Shown here in pieces: positions 49,655 to 57,858 of a stretch of 64,000 nt of DNA. Source of the stretch: Tateyamaria omphalii (GTDB taxonomy: Bacteria > Pseudomonadota > Alphaproteobacteria > Rhodobacterales > Rhodobacteraceae); contig NZ_JAHVHT010000006.1 in the NCBI RefSeq assembly GCF_019802125.1, forward strand, positions 1-64,000, written 5' to 3'. Below the pieces are notes generated by a model. That model was not told the origin of the DNA and did no database searches. It saw only the letters and a program-made list of their open reading frames with translations. Within the stretch, counting starts at the first letter, position 1. Every line of letters starts with the position of its first letter. Made by a program: the position numbers and the translations under genes.

Positions 49655-50968
49655 ATGAAAGATTTAACCCCATCCCGAGAGAGCCTTGATCCGATCGAGA
49701 TCGCCTCGACAGACGAAATTCGTGCGCTGCAACTTGAACGGATGAAGTGGTCGGTCCGCCACGCCTACACCAACGTCCCGATGTACAAGGAACGGTTTGA
49801 AGCGGCGGGGGTACACCCCGACGACCTGCAAACTCTTGCTGATCTCGCGAAGTTTCCGTTCACCTACAAAAACGACTTGCGTGACAACTATCCTTTCGGC
49901 CTGTTTGCCGTGCCTCGCGAACAGATTATGCGTTTGCATGCCTCATCCGGAACGACCGGTAAACCGACCGTGGTGGGTTACACCAGGAACGACATTGATA
50001 TGTGGGCGAACATGGTTGCTCGATCGATGCGAGCCTCGGGCACGAAACCCGGTGATATCGCGCATATTGCCTACGGATACGGGCTGTTCACGGGCGGACT
50101 TGGTGCTCATTACGGCGCGGAACGGCTGGGTTGTTCGGTCGTGCCCGTGTCTGGCGGCATGACGGAGCGGCAGATCACGCTGATCCAGGATTTCAAGCCG
50201 ACCACGATCATGGTCACCCCATCTTACATGCTCAACATTCTGGAACAGTACCAGAAGGCGGGTTTGGACCCGCGCGAAAGCTCTCTTCAGGTGGGCATTT
50301 TTGGCGCAGAACCGTGGACGAACGCCATGCGCGCCGAGGTCGAAGAGGCGTTCGACATGCATGCCGTCGACATCTACGGCCTATCCGAAATCCTTGGTCC
50401 CGGTGTGGCAAACGAATGTGTGGAAACAAAGGATGGACTGCATATCTGGGAGGATCACTTCTATCCCGAAATCATCGACCCGGAAACCGGAGAGGTTCTG
50501 CCCGATGGCGAGATGGGTGAACTGGTTTTCACCACGATAACGAAAGAAGGCCTGCCGATGATCCGCTACCGCACTCGCGACCTTACGCGGCTGTTGCCCG
50601 GCACCGCGCGAACAATGCGGCGGATGGAAAAGATTACTGGGCGCTCCGACGACATGATCATCTTGCGCGGCGTCAATGTCTTCCCCACCCAGATCGAAGA
50701 ACAGGTGCTGGCGATCCCTGAGCTCGCCCCGCATTTCCAGATCACGCTGTCGCGCGACGGCCGAATGGACAAGATGGCGGTGATGGTCGAAGCCATGCCA
50801 GACGCCGCAAGCGAAGACGCCCGCACCGCCAGCAGCAAGATCCTGTCCAAGAAGATCAAGGATGTGGTTGGCGTCTCGACCCAGATCACTGTAGGCACGC
50901 CAGGCACTGTCGAACGCAGTGAAGGCAAAGCTCGCCGCGTCGTCGACAACCGTCCGAAGGGGGAATGA
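49655..50968 (+). CDS. paaK: Phenylacetate-CoA ligase
   Basis: PaaK activates phenylacetate with ATP and CoA, the entry step of the pathway. It is 437 residues from ATG 49655, preceded by GGAGGAG; the frame opens at TTG 49631 inside paaI. The adenylate-forming motif is RLHASSGTTGKPTVVGYTRND near residues 88-108. Later come DIYGLSEILGPGVANECVE, IRYRTRDLTRLLPG, and KITGRSDDMIILRGVNVFPTQIEE with the CoA-stage hinge. Cytoplasmic. The stop is one base from the TetR start. Confidence 0.96.
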   Translation: MKDLTPSRESLDPIEIASTDEIRALQLERMKWSVRHAYTNVPMYKERFEAAGVHPDDLQTLADLAKFPFTYKNDLRDNYPFGLFAVPREQIMRLHASSGTTGKPTVVGYTRNDIDMWANMVARSMRASGTKPGDIAHIAYGYGLFTGGLGAHYGAERLGCSVVPVSGGMTERQITLIQDFKPTTIMVTPSYMLNILEQYQKAGLDPRESSLQVGIFGAEPWTNAMRAEVEEAFDMHAVDIYGLSEILGPGVANECVETKDGLHIWEDHFYPEIIDPETGEVLPDGEMGELVFTTITKEGLPMIRYRTRDLTRLLPGTARTMRRMEKITGRSDDMIILRGVNVFPTQIEEQVLAIPELAPHFQITLSRDGRMDKMAVMVEAMPDAASEDARTASSKILSKKIKDVVGVSTQITVGTPGTVERSEGKARRVVDNRPKGE

Positions 50969-50969
50969 C

Positions 50970-51569
50970 TTGGTCCGCACGATTGCAAAAGACCACGACG
51001 ATAAACGTCGTCATATCCTGAAGGTCGCAGCAGAGGTTTTCGCGCGCGAAGGCATTGCCCGGGCCTCCATGAATGAGGTTGCCCGTGCGTGCGGGATCTC
51101 GAAGGCAAACATCTATCACTACTATTCTAGCAAGGATGACCTGATCTTCGACATCCTCGACAGTTATCTGTCGGAACTGCGTGATTGGATTTGTGATTTG
51201 TCCCTCGATGCGCTGTCACCGGCCGAACAGTTGAGGGCCGTTACACGCGAGTTCTTATTGGCTTACGACGGCATGGACCATCAACACAAAATCCAGGGCG
51301 AAGGCCTGCCGCTCTTGCCAGAAGACAAGCAGACCATTCTGAAAGGCTACCAACGTGACCTTGTCGCGGTGGTCTCGCGCATTTTGCAAGGGTGCGCGCC
51401 AGAAACACTGGGACAAGACAGGGCGCAGTGCCGCGATGTGACAATGTCTGTGTTCGGCATGTTGAACTGGTTCTACATGTGGCAGCCAAAAGCCACAAAA
51501 GATGCCCGCATCGCCTATGCGGGGTCTATCGCAGACCTGACGCTTAACGGAATCACTACCAAAACCTGA
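50970..51569 (+). CDS. paaR: TetR-family regulator, PaaR-like
   Basis: A 199-residue TetR repressor from TTG 50970, with GGGGGA upstream. The helix-turn-helix is ILKVAAEVFAREGIARASMNEVARACGISKANIYHYYSSKDDLIFDIL. The C-terminal ligand domain ends RIAYAGSIADLTLNGI. It is the last gene of paaGIK, so it senses the pathway it belongs to; PaaR-type regulators elsewhere respond to phenylacetyl-CoA. Two near-identical TetR-type sites (48365-48387 and 51618-51640) flank the gene set and are its probable targets. Confidence 0.9.
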   Translation: MVRTIAKDHDDKRRHILKVAAEVFAREGIARASMNEVARACGISKANIYHYYSSKDDLIFDILDSYLSELRDWICDLSLDALSPAEQLRAVTREFLLAYDGMDHQHKIQGEGLPLLPEDKQTILKGYQRDLVAVVSRILQGCAPETLGQDRAQCRDVTMSVFGMLNWFYMWQPKATKDARIAYAGSIADLTLNGITTKT

Positions 51570-51617
51570 CCGCACGAACAGGATCAGACGCTCAAGGGCG
51601 TTTGACTTGCCATTATT

Positions 51618-51646
51618 ATTGACCGAACGGTCGGTTTATGTATAGT
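51618..51646 (+). promoter_or_regulatory. TRAP operon promoter overlapped by a TetR-type operator
   Basis: -35 TTGACC (51619-51624), a 16-base spacer and -10 TATAGT (51641-51646). The operator core ACCGAACGGTCGGT (51622-51635) covers the -35 end and spacer, so a bound repressor would block polymerase. The 23-base block 51618-51640 is almost identical to that at 48365-48387. Confidence 0.75.
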
Positions 51647-51689
51647 GCTTTCGACAAAGGGCAATCAGCCCGGTTCAGAGGAGGGAACC

Positions 51690-52688
51690 ATGAAATTGAA
51701 GCTCGCAACAGCGCTTGCGGTCGCGCTCGGCACCAACGTGGCCTCGGCCGAAGAAATGGTCATCTCATCTTGGCTCCCGCCGAGTCACGTGATGAACGAG
51801 ATCATCTGGCCCGAGTTCATCAACCGCGTGGAAGCAGCAACCGATGGCCGTGTGACTGCCACGGTTGAATACCAGCTCGCATCCCCACCCTCACAAGCTG
51901 ATTTGGTTGAAGACGGCGGCGCAGATGCTGCGTGGATTTTCCACGGCTACAATCCGGGCCGGTTTGTCACAACAAAGCTCATCGAAATTCCGGGGCTGCA
52001 AGGTGATAGCGCTGCTGCTTCTGCTGCGCATTGGCGCGCGCATGAAGAAGTGCTGGGAGCCGCGAACGAACATGATGGCGTGGTGCCTGTTGCCATGATG
52101 GTGCACGCGCCGGGGATGTTGCACTTGTCCAGCGAGATTGCGTCACTGGACGAGGCTGACGGGCTCAAAATCCGGTCCGGCGGAGGTGTAATGGGCGACG
52201 TGCTGGCAGGTCTCGGAATGGCAGGCGTTCAGGTCGCGGCCCCCGCGGTCTATGAAACCGTTTCGAACGGCGTGGCCGACGGCACATTTTTCCCGGGTGA
52301 CACGATTGCAATTCTGCGCCTGACAGAGGTGCTGCCCTACACCTACCGCGTTGACGGGGGGTTCTACCGCGGATCGTTTGCCATCGTCATGTCCGAGGAA
52401 TTCCTGGAGTCCATAGGTGAGGAAGACGCGGCCGCAATCAAAGCTGTTTTGGGAGAGGACTTCTCTGCATTCGCAGGCGCGGCATGGGACCAAGGCAACC
52501 AGCGTGGCCTTGATGCACAAGCTGAAACGGGTCAGATCATCGATCTCTCGGGCGAGGCTTCCGCCAAATTCGAGACCCTTGTCCCCCAAATCCAAGCTTC
52601 TGTTCTGGCCGAAGTGAACGCCAAAGGCGTTGACGCAGAAGCGGCGCTCGAGATCATCCGATCGACAATGGCCGAATACAGCAACTGA
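51690..52688 (+). CDS. dctP: TRAP transporter substrate-binding protein
   Basis: A 332-residue periplasmic DctP-family protein. The signal peptide is MKLKLATALAVALGTNVASA (1-20), then EEMVISSWLPPSHVMNEIIWPEF. It has the family's GLKIRSGGGVMGDVLAGLGM segment with the carboxylate-binding Arg, and YETVSNGVADGTFFP. ATG 51690 follows GGAGGGA. The operator in front of it points to an aromatic acid such as phenylacetate as substrate; that is inference. Confidence 0.92.
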   Translation: MKLKLATALAVALGTNVASAEEMVISSWLPPSHVMNEIIWPEFINRVEAATDGRVTATVEYQLASPPSQADLVEDGGADAAWIFHGYNPGRFVTTKLIEIPGLQGDSAAASAAHWRAHEEVLGAANEHDGVVPVAMMVHAPGMLHLSSEIASLDEADGLKIRSGGGVMGDVLAGLGMAGVQVAAPAVYETVSNGVADGTFFPGDTIAILRLTEVLPYTYRVDGGFYRGSFAIVMSEEFLESIGEEDAAAIKAVLGEDFSAFAGAAWDQGNQRGLDAQAETGQIIDLSGEASAKFETLVPQIQASVLAEVNAKGVDAEAALEIIRSTMAEYSN

Positions 52689-52690
52689 AC

Positions 52691-53182
52691 ATGGCGGATG
52701 TTCTTGCTCGGGCGGGCCATTGGCTCGCCAGTATCTTCCTGACACTCAGCGCGGTATGCTTGGTGGCTATCATGTGCCTGACGGTGGTCGAGGTCATTGG
52801 CCGCTATGCCTTCAATGCACCGATCTTCGGGCGGCAGGATCTGGCACAAATCCTCTTGGCGCTTGCAATTTTCTTTGCGTTCCCCGTTGTAACTCTGCGC
52901 GGCGAACAAATTGACGTGGACTTGCTGGACAGCGTTTTTAGCGTGCGCGCGGCCTTCTGGCGTGATCGATTGATTGCGTTGATGATGTCTGGATCGCTTC
53001 TGACGATGGGATACTGGCTTTTCGCGCGCGCCGAGAAATTCCAAAGCCGCGGCATCACCACCGAGCTGCTGTTTCTGCCAAAATATCCATTAATCTACGC
53101 CATCGCCACAGTGGTCACGGCAACTGGCCTGTTGTTGGCCGTGGCAACAGCCACAAAGATGTTCAAAGGGGTTCAGACGTGA
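52691..53182 (+). CDS. dctQ: TRAP transporter small permease (DctQ)
   Basis: A 163-residue four-helix inner-membrane subunit. Segments include LASIFLTLSAVCLVAIMCLTVVEVIGRY, GRQDLAQILLALAIFFAFPVVTLRGEQI (with the FPVVTLRGEQI stretch typical of DctQ) and two later helices near residues 98-112 and 132-152. It starts 2 bases after dctP and overlaps dctM by 4 bases. Confidence 0.92.
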   Translation: MADVLARAGHWLASIFLTLSAVCLVAIMCLTVVEVIGRYAFNAPIFGRQDLAQILLALAIFFAFPVVTLRGEQIDVDLLDSVFSVRAAFWRDRLIALMMSGSLLTMGYWLFARAEKFQSRGITTELLFLPKYPLIYAIATVVTATGLLLAVATATKMFKGVQT

Positions 53183-54519
53183 TTGTCTCCCTGATCGCCT
53201 TTGCTATCGTCATCGGCTTTGTTCTGGTGCGCGTGCCCATCGGCATTGCAATGGGTGGCGTTGGCGCGATCGGATTTGTTTTTTTGCGCGACTGGCGCTG
53301 GTCGGCCGGGCTGGGGCCCGCTGCGGACTCGATCCTCGATGTCACACAGAATGACGCGCTCTCTGTCATCCCGCTGTTTATCTTCATGGGGATGTTGATC
53401 GCGCAAAGCGGTATGGCGCACGATCTCTACCGCGCGGCCTATGCTGTTGTCGGGCGGCTGCCTGGCGGGCTCGCAATGTCGACCATTTTGGCGTGTGGTG
53501 GCTTTTCTGCGGTCTCGGGCTCGTCTTTGGCGACAGCGGCTACCATGTCGCAGGTGGCGCTGCCATCGATGCGCAAGTTTGGCTATCACGACAGCCTGTC
53601 CACCGCGTCTGTCGCCGCGGGCGGCACGCTTGGGATCCTGATACCCCCAAGCATCATCCTCATCATATACGGCTTTCTGACAAGTCAATCCATTGGCAAG
53701 CTGTTCCTCGCAGGTATCCTGCCCGGCCTTCTCGGCGTCCTGCTTTACCTTTGCGCCGTGGCATTCGTCGTTTGGCGCAAGCCCGAAGCGGGCCCGGCTG
53801 GCACCCCCCTCACACCCGCGGAAACCCGTGAAAGTGTTGTACGTGTTGTTCCGATCCTGCTTTTGTTCACACTGATTATTGGCGGCATCTACGGACAGAT
53901 TTTCACAGCAGACGAAGCTGCTGGCGTCGGTGCGTTCGGTGCAATCCTGATCTCAATCGTGATCAAAAGGTTCAGTTGGAAGGGCCTGATCGACGCACTG
54001 ACGCAAACGGTCAAAACCTCCGTAGGTCTCTTCGTGCTGCTGATCGGCGCAGACATCTTCAATCGGTTCGTGTCGCGCGCCGGACTGCCCGAAGACCTGT
54101 TGGCACTGGTCCAAGGAGCCGGCTTCGACCCCTTCACGGTTCTGGCCCTGATCGTCCTGATCTACCTGCTTCTGGGCGCCGTGTTCGAAAGCCTCTCCAT
54201 GATCACGCTTACCGTGCCTGTCTTTGCCCCGTTGATCGCGACACTCGGCTTCTTCGAAGGTGATGTAACCGGGGAAGTGGCGCTGATCTGGTTTGGCATC
54301 ATCGTGGTGGTTGTCACCGAAATCTCGCTGATCACGCCGCCTATCGGGCTGAACGTCTTTGTCTTGCGCTCCGTCGTTCAGGATGTGTCGACAGGGACAA
54401 TTTTCCGGGGTGTTACCCCCTTCTGGGCTGCCGATATCGTGCGCCTGGTCATTCTGATCACCCTGCCCTTCTTTGCCTTGATGCTGCCCATGGGCGTGGT
54501 GAGTTTCGGAGGCCCCTGA
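53179..54519 (+). CDS. dctM: TRAP transporter large permease (DctM)
   Basis: A 446-residue permease with about twelve helices that couples uptake to a sodium gradient in characterised systems. Signatures are SVIPLFIFMGMLIAQSG, ACGGFSAVSGSSLATAATMSQVALPSM, GGTLGILIPPSIILIIYGFLT and LITPPIGLNVFVLRSV. GTG 53179 overlaps the dctQ stop (GTGA). Completes the dctPQM operon under the TetR-type operator. Confidence 0.95.
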   Translation: MIVSLIAFAIVIGFVLVRVPIGIAMGGVGAIGFVFLRDWRWSAGLGPAADSILDVTQNDALSVIPLFIFMGMLIAQSGMAHDLYRAAYAVVGRLPGGLAMSTILACGGFSAVSGSSLATAATMSQVALPSMRKFGYHDSLSTASVAAGGTLGILIPPSIILIIYGFLTSQSIGKLFLAGILPGLLGVLLYLCAVAFVVWRKPEAGPAGTPLTPAETRESVVRVVPILLLFTLIIGGIYGQIFTADEAAGVGAFGAILISIVIKRFSWKGLIDALTQTVKTSVGLFVLLIGADIFNRFVSRAGLPEDLLALVQGAGFDPFTVLALIVLIYLLLGAVFESLSMITLTVPVFAPLIATLGFFEGDVTGEVALIWFGIIVVVVTEISLITPPIGLNVFVLRSVVQDVSTGTIFRGVTPFWAADIVRLVILITLPFFALMLPMGVVSFGGP

Positions 54520-54539
54520 AGCAAGAAGGAGACCCAAAT

Positions 54540-55463
54540 ATGCCGACTTTGCCATTTGCCGAGCAGACGACCCCACAAGACGTCTTTGAGGCGCAGTTGA
54601 ACGCGATCTGCGGTTCTTTTGATGTGCAGCACGACAAACCGACCCTCACAGGTCACGTCGATTTGCTCTGCAAAGGTGGGTTGAGCTTTGCCAAGGTGGC
54701 CCAGAACGCCAAGGCGATCCACAGATCGCGCACCAACATCAAGCAAGACCCCGGCAATCACTTCTTCCTGGTCCTGCAAACGGAAGGCGAGGCCTTGATG
54801 TGTCAGGATGATGCGGATGTTCAGATGAAACAGGGGGATATGTTCCTTGTCGATTCAACCCGCCCATCGACCTTTGTTTACAACAACCAGGCCTCGCGCC
54901 AATTGTCCCTGCATCTGCCGCGCGAGGAAGCAACACAGCGCTTTGGACATCGAATTGGCGGCGGTATCGCCATGACCCGCGCAGACCCTTTGGCGCAGGC
55001 GATCGAGGCGATACTCAAAGACCTGACACAAAACGACCGCCCGCAGCAAGAACACGTCGCCGAAGCATTCTTTGCGGTCCTGGGCGCGTTTCTGTTCAAC
55101 CGGTCGATCGGGGACCGCAGCCCGGCGACGCCTGATCATCAGATCATAAACCGGGCCATGCAAATCCTGTCGCAGCATTATGCTGATCCCGAATTTGCGC
55201 CGATCCATCTGGCCAACATGACGGGCGTCTCCCTGAGGAAGCTGCAGCGGGCCTTTGGGTCATTGGACACCAGCCCCCACAAACGCATTCAAGAAGTCCG
55301 ACTTGATGCAGCAGGGGAGATGCTGAACCGACTGGGCGACAAGCCACAAACCTCAATTGCCTCCATCGCATTCGATTGTGGGTTCAGTGACCTGTCGACA
55401 TTCTATCGCCACTACAAAAAACGTCACGGTTGTGCCCCGGGTGAGCGTCGCGCATTGCAATAA
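54540..55463 (+). CDS. AraC-family regulator, FeaR-like
   Basis: A 307-residue activator. The N-terminal ligand domain (about 30-170) resembles the AraC_binding_2 type found in FeaR, with DDADVQMKQGDMFLVDSTRPSTFVYNN. The C-terminal double helix-turn-helix reads FAPIHLANMTGVSLRKLQRAFG and SIASIAFDCGFSDLSTFYRHYKKRHGCAPGERR. ATG 54540 is preceded by AAGGAG. It lies directly upstream of the aldehyde dehydrogenase gene, the FeaR-FeaB arrangement, and 20 bases after dctM, so it may also be read from the TRAP promoter. Confidence 0.88.
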   Translation: MPTLPFAEQTTPQDVFEAQLNAICGSFDVQHDKPTLTGHVDLLCKGGLSFAKVAQNAKAIHRSRTNIKQDPGNHFFLVLQTEGEALMCQDDADVQMKQGDMFLVDSTRPSTFVYNNQASRQLSLHLPREEATQRFGHRIGGGIAMTRADPLAQAIEAILKDLTQNDRPQQEHVAEAFFAVLGAFLFNRSIGDRSPATPDHQIINRAMQILSQHYADPEFAPIHLANMTGVSLRKLQRAFGSLDTSPHKRIQEVRLDAAGEMLNRLGDKPQTSIASIAFDCGFSDLSTFYRHYKKRHGCAPGERRALQ

Positions 55464-55551
55464 CTTTTGACGCGGAGCGCAAAGACCCGGCTCCATCCGC
55501 TTTCTACGCTGTCATATCGCCCTTTGAGGCATTCAAGCGGAAGGAACACCC

Positions 55552-56961
55552 ATGACACAGACCTATCAGATGGTCATCGACGGCCAATCTGTTGCCGCAG
55601 CCAGTACCTTTGAAGTCCGCAACCCATCGACGGGCGAGGTGATCGGCCTTGCACCTGAAGCAAGCCTGCACGACCTCAACACAGCGGTCGCCGCGGCCCA
55701 TGCAGCTTTCAAGACATGGTCGGCAAGTAGTGACGACGATCTTCGTTCTGCCTGCGAAGCGGTGACGGCCAAGATTGCCGAACACTCCGATGAGCTCGCG
55801 CGCCTCATCACACTGGAGCAAGGCAAGCCGCTAAATGGTCTTGGTTCCCGCTGGGAAATGGGTGGCGTAGGGGCGTGGGGCGGCTACACAAGTGCGCTAT
55901 CCCTGCCGATGAAGGTCCTGCAGGACAACAACGAAGGCCGAGTGGAATTGCATCGCAAACCACTTGGCGTGATCGGCTCGATCACGCCCTGGAATTTCCC
56001 GGTGATGATCGCGATCTGGCATATCATGCCCGCCCTGCGGACGGGGAACACGGTGGTGATCAAACCATCCCCCATGACGCCGCTGTCGACGATACGCATG
56101 GTCGAGTTGATGAACGAGGTGCTGCCCAGCGGCGTCGTGAACTGTGTCACCGGCAGCGATGGCGGAGACTCGATCGGAGCGGCGATGTCCGCACATCCCG
56201 ATATCCGCAAAATCGTGTTCACAGGCTCTTGCGCGACAGGCGAGAAGGTCATGCGATCTGCCGCAGAAACCATGAAGCGATTGACCCTGGAAATGGGCGG
56301 AAACGACGCAGGCATCGTGCTGCCGGACGTCGACACCGCGCAGATTGCAGAAGGTCTGTTCTGGGGCGGCTTCATCAACAACGGCCAGACATGTGCTGCA
56401 ATGAAACGCCTATATGTCCATGAAGACGTCTACGACGAGGTCTGCGAGCACCTGGTCAACTTCGCCAAGAGCATTCCGGTTGGCGATGGCATGTCCGAGG
56501 ACAGTATTCTGGGTCCGATCCAGAACCAGATGCAGTTCGACAAGGTCAAGAGCCTCGTCGATGATGCAAAGGGTAAAGGACGCGTTCTTTTGGGCGGTGA
56601 GGCAGGCGAGGGTCTGTTTTTTCCACCCACGATCATTGCCGATCTGAGCAATGACGACCCGCTGGTGGCCGAGGAACAGTTCGGCCCGGCATTGCCGATC
56701 ATCAAGTTTTCGGATCTCGACGAAGTGATCGCACAAGCCAATCGGTCTGAAAACGGTCTCGGTGGCTCCGTCTGGTCGCAGGACATCGAAAAGGCCAAGG
56801 AAATCGCGCTGAAGATGGAATGCGGCTCCGTCTGGATCAACAAGCACGGCGCCATCCAACCCAACGCACCGTTTGGTGGGGTCAAGAAATCAGGCATCGG
56901 CGTCGAGTTCGGGGAAGAAGGCCTGCAAGAATACACCGACGTGCAGGTTGTCTTCAGCTAA
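55552..56961 (+). CDS. NAD(P)-dependent aldehyde dehydrogenase
   Basis: A 469-residue cytoplasmic aldehyde dehydrogenase. It has the conserved GVIGSITPWNFPVMIAIWHIMPALRTGNTVVIKPSPMTPL, catalytic Glu in LTLEMGGNDAGIVLPD and catalytic Cys in NNGQTCAAMKRLYV. The C-terminal NAPFGGVKKSGIGVEFGEEGLQEYTDVQVV is normal. ATG 55552 follows GGAAGGAA. Given a FeaR-like regulator before it and the paa cluster nearby, phenylacetaldehyde or another aryl aldehyde is a reasonable guess; the sequence alone does not fix the substrate. Confidence 0.92.
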   Translation: MTQTYQMVIDGQSVAAASTFEVRNPSTGEVIGLAPEASLHDLNTAVAAAHAAFKTWSASSDDDLRSACEAVTAKIAEHSDELARLITLEQGKPLNGLGSRWEMGGVGAWGGYTSALSLPMKVLQDNNEGRVELHRKPLGVIGSITPWNFPVMIAIWHIMPALRTGNTVVIKPSPMTPLSTIRMVELMNEVLPSGVVNCVTGSDGGDSIGAAMSAHPDIRKIVFTGSCATGEKVMRSAAETMKRLTLEMGGNDAGIVLPDVDTAQIAEGLFWGGFINNGQTCAAMKRLYVHEDVYDEVCEHLVNFAKSIPVGDGMSEDSILGPIQNQMQFDKVKSLVDDAKGKGRVLLGGEAGEGLFFPPTIIADLSNDDPLVAEEQFGPALPIIKFSDLDEVIAQANRSENGLGGSVWSQDIEKAKEIALKMECGSVWINKHGAIQPNAPFGGVKKSGIGVEFGEEGLQEYTDVQVVFS

Positions 56962-57019
56962 ACGCTCGGCCGCCGCGTTTGCCGGAGGCCTCTTCGCACA
57001 CAACAAAGGACATGATCAG

Positions 57020-57418
57020 ATGAACCGTCTGCTCTCCATTTATCAGTCGTTCCGCCGCCTGCATCCGGGCACGCAAGCATGGATGATGCTCGCACTTGGC
57101 CCGGGCATCTTTCTGCCCCTGTTTGCCATGAACGGGCCGCTGGGTCCGTGGGTGGCAACCCTGTCGATCCTGGGCTTTGCCCCGGCCCCATTCATTATTT
57201 GGAAAGAAGCCGGGTTTTCACTGAAACTTGGTCTTGCACATGTGGTATTCTGGCCGCCGCTATTGGCGCTGCTGGCGTGGCATTTTGCAAGCCACGGGTT
57301 CACCGGCGGGACCGCCGAAGTGATCTATCTGATCAATGCTGCGATCCTGTCAATCTCTCTTCTTTTTGACATCCGCGACGCGCGCCGCTGGCTCACCGGT
57401 GCGCGTGCAGTTGCCTAG
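57020..57418 (+). CDS. Small four-helix membrane protein
   Basis: A 132-residue inner-membrane protein, ATG 57020 with AAAGGA upstream; the frame is open further back as a shadow of the previous gene. Helices are near WMMLALGPGIFLPLFAM, WVATLSILGFAPAPFIIW, LGLAHVVFWPPLLALLAWHF and VIYLINAAILSISLLF. The tail DIRDARRWLTGARAVA is cytoplasmic-like. I do not recognise the family. It lies between the aldehyde dehydrogenase and the NTF2-like gene, probably in one operon. Confidence 0.75.
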   Translation: MNRLLSIYQSFRRLHPGTQAWMMLALGPGIFLPLFAMNGPLGPWVATLSILGFAPAPFIIWKEAGFSLKLGLAHVVFWPPLLALLAWHFASHGFTGGTAEVIYLINAAILSISLLFDIRDARRWLTGARAVA

Positions 57419-57443
57419 CGCTTTCCTTGAAAGGACTGAAACC

Positions 57444-57803
57444 ATGAACAGAACTGATGATGCCGCCGCCGTAGAGGCCATCGTGAATACCTATATCAAA
57501 GGCACTGCCGACCGCGACGTCGACCTGCTGAAAACGGTGTTCCACGAAAACGCCGTGATGGCGGGCTACCTGGGGCCGGCCAAACTGATCGGTTCACCCC
57601 AACCGTTCTACGACCATCTCACGGCCAACGAACACGGACCGGGCTATGTCGCCAAGATCACCCATATCGCGGTCACCGGCCGGACGGCGGTGGCGCGCAT
57701 CGTTGAGGACAGCCTTTATGGCATGTCGTTCGTCAACGATTTCCACCTGATGAACGACGACGGCTCATGGGTGATCACGGCCAAGCTGTTTCACCACGAC
57801 TAA
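57444..57803 (+). CDS. NTF2-like (putative lumazine-binding type) small protein
   Basis: A 119-residue soluble protein of the NTF2 / SnoaL-like fold. It opens DDAAAVEAIVNTYIKGTADRDVDLLKTVFHENAVMAGYLGP and ends FVNDFHLMNDDGSWVITAKLFHHD, the usual Lumazine_bd_2 pattern. Such proteins are small-ligand binding or isomerase-like; no function is known for this subgroup. ATG 57444 follows AAAGGAC. A terminator follows its stop. Confidence 0.82.
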   Translation: MNRTDDAAAVEAIVNTYIKGTADRDVDLLKTVFHENAVMAGYLGPAKLIGSPQPFYDHLTANEHGPGYVAKITHIAVTGRTAVARIVEDSLYGMSFVNDFHLMNDDGSWVITAKLFHHD

Positions 57804-57811
57804 CCAGACCA

Positions 57812-57838
57812 AGGGGCGCTGTGGCGCCCCTCTTTCTT
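57812..57838 (+). terminator. Terminator between the NTF2-like gene and the GMC oxidoreductase
   Basis: Stem AGGGGCGC (57812-57819) / GCGCCCCT (57824-57831) with a four-base loop, then CTTTCTTT. It would reduce read-through into the GMC gene, whose start is 21 bases further on. Confidence 0.8.
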
Positions 57839-57858
57839 TGCCAGATAGGGAGGACATC

